Of a stretch of DNA of 52,179 nucleotides, positions 51,897 to 52,179 are shown one piece after another. The stretch is from Acidobacteriota bacterium (GTDB lineage: Bacteria > Acidobacteriota > Vicinamibacteria > Vicinamibacterales > UBA2999): positions 1 to 52,179 of the forward strand of contig JACQZV010000003.1 in NCBI GenBank assembly GCA_016213695.1, in the 5' to 3' direction. Position 1 is the stretch's first letter, and every line of letters starts with the position of its first letter. The notes under the pieces are model-generated. The model did not search any database. It was not told where the DNA came from and worked only from the letters and a program-made list of their open reading frames with translations. The position numbers and the translations under genes were made by a program.

Positions 51897-52179
51897 GACT
51901 CGTCCCCTTCCCGCCGCGCCAGGACGACGGCGCCGACCATGGCGACCAGGATGAGAATCGACGTCGCCTCGAACGCGAAGACGTAGTCGGTGAAGAGCGT
52001 GCGGCCCAGCGCCCGGACCGAGGTCACGGTCTCCGATCCGGCGCGGCCCGCGACCGGGACCTCGGTGCCGATGGCTCCGAGAAGCGACCACGCGAGCTGC
52101 ACGACCAGTAGCAGCGCCAGCAGCGCGCCGATGCCGGTCACGACCAGGATCATCACCGCCGCCAGCGGGTCGAGGCGGA
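51893..52179 (-). CDS. nuoJ: NADH-quinone oxidoreductase subunit J, C-terminal part (5' end missing)
   Basis: The NuoJ C-terminus is clear: [16 protein letters not shown], then [27 protein letters not shown], matching the last helix 'yllpFE.aSvlLLvAmiGAvvLa'. The gene runs off the right edge. From 52121 outward its sequence equals part of nuoL and reads in frame as [11 protein letters not shown], which does not fit NuoJ, so only the part up to about 52120 is reliable as nuoJ. Confidence 0.85.
   Translation of the reverse strand, partial: RLDPLAAVMILVVTGIGALLALLLVVQLAWSLLGAIGTEVPVAGRAGSETVTSVRALGRTLFTDYVFAFEATSILILVAMVGAVVLARREGDES
52121..52179. repeat. 59-base direct repeat, copy 2 (window edge)
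   Basis: This is an exact copy of 51296-51354. It is placed at the very end of the window, within the nuoJ reading, and is in frame with the nuoL reading. The position suggests a k-mer-type assembly end or a chimeric join rather than a biological repeat. Confidence 0.8.

Overview
The window is a GC-rich, densely packed bacterial chromosome segment with no plasmid, phage or insertion-sequence signature. Gene content suggests an Acidobacteriota lineage, probably class Vicinamibacteria (inference). Supporting signs are many exported proteins of the NHL-propeller and 'P-D-G-x-x-D-L-T-G-x-W' types, a fused IspDF, a MXAN_5187-like protein, and short GGTCCGGCT(G/C)AAGCCGGAC repeats. Both edges cut genes: tuf on the left and nuoJ on the right. 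The last 59 bases repeat part of nuoL exactly, so the right edge may be an assembly end.

Layout. (1) 1-11.1 kb, minus strand: dnaB, alr, radA, a PIN/TRAM membrane protein, plsC, a solo B3/B4 domain protein, ispDF, gltX and rlmB, then a tRNA operon Thr(TGT)-Tyr(GTA)-Gly(TCC)-Thr(GGT)-tuf with its own promoter. (2) 11.2-16.2 kb: an MFS transporter, PH-domain and DUF2007 proteins, a secreted SGNH hydrolase, an SDR-fold protein without the catalytic Tyr/Lys, and an exported protein built of two tandem repeats. (3) 16.2-29.5 kb: a catabolic block with a beta-hydroxyacid dehydrogenase, a dicarboxylate symporter, two aldehyde dehydrogenases, two exported cupins, 2-oxoacid dehydrogenase E1alpha/E1beta/E2, an M24-fold protein lacking one metal ligand, an exported protein of unknown function and an exported NHL propeller. 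(4) 29.5-37.5 kb: rpsF-rpsR-rplI and the run TPR, LolB-like lipoprotein, PAP2, ispE, tRNA-Gln, prs, rplY, pth. This second run matches the Pseudomonas TPR-lolB-ispE-tRNA-Gln-prs-rplY-pth order apart from the PAP2 gene. (5) 37.5-40.9 kb, plus strand: an LPS-type operon with a small zinc ribbon, a GT9 heptosyltransferase, an O-antigen ligase and a heptose-7-phosphate kinase, with overlapping starts. (6) 40.9-46.6 kb: an amidohydrolase, an M28 peptidase, purH, a cold-shock gene with a structured leader, and a MXAN_5187-like protein. (7) 46.6-52.2 kb: complex I genes nuoJ-K-L-M-N.

Most gene pairs are coupled by 4-base overlaps (ATGA, GTGA or CTGA) or short gaps. No gene-free stretch exceeds 300 bases; the longest gaps are the tRNA spacers (about 210 bases at 105-314) and the 197-base purH/csp interval. 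Three plus-strand genes that open divergent pairs have a -10-like box 5-8 bases before the start codon and no Shine-Dalgarno, which suggests leaderless transcripts. The most interesting items are the csp leader with a terminator-like hairpin, the LolB candidate supported by synteny, the catabolic block with the altered M24 protein, and short palindromic repeats inserted inside the E2 linker.
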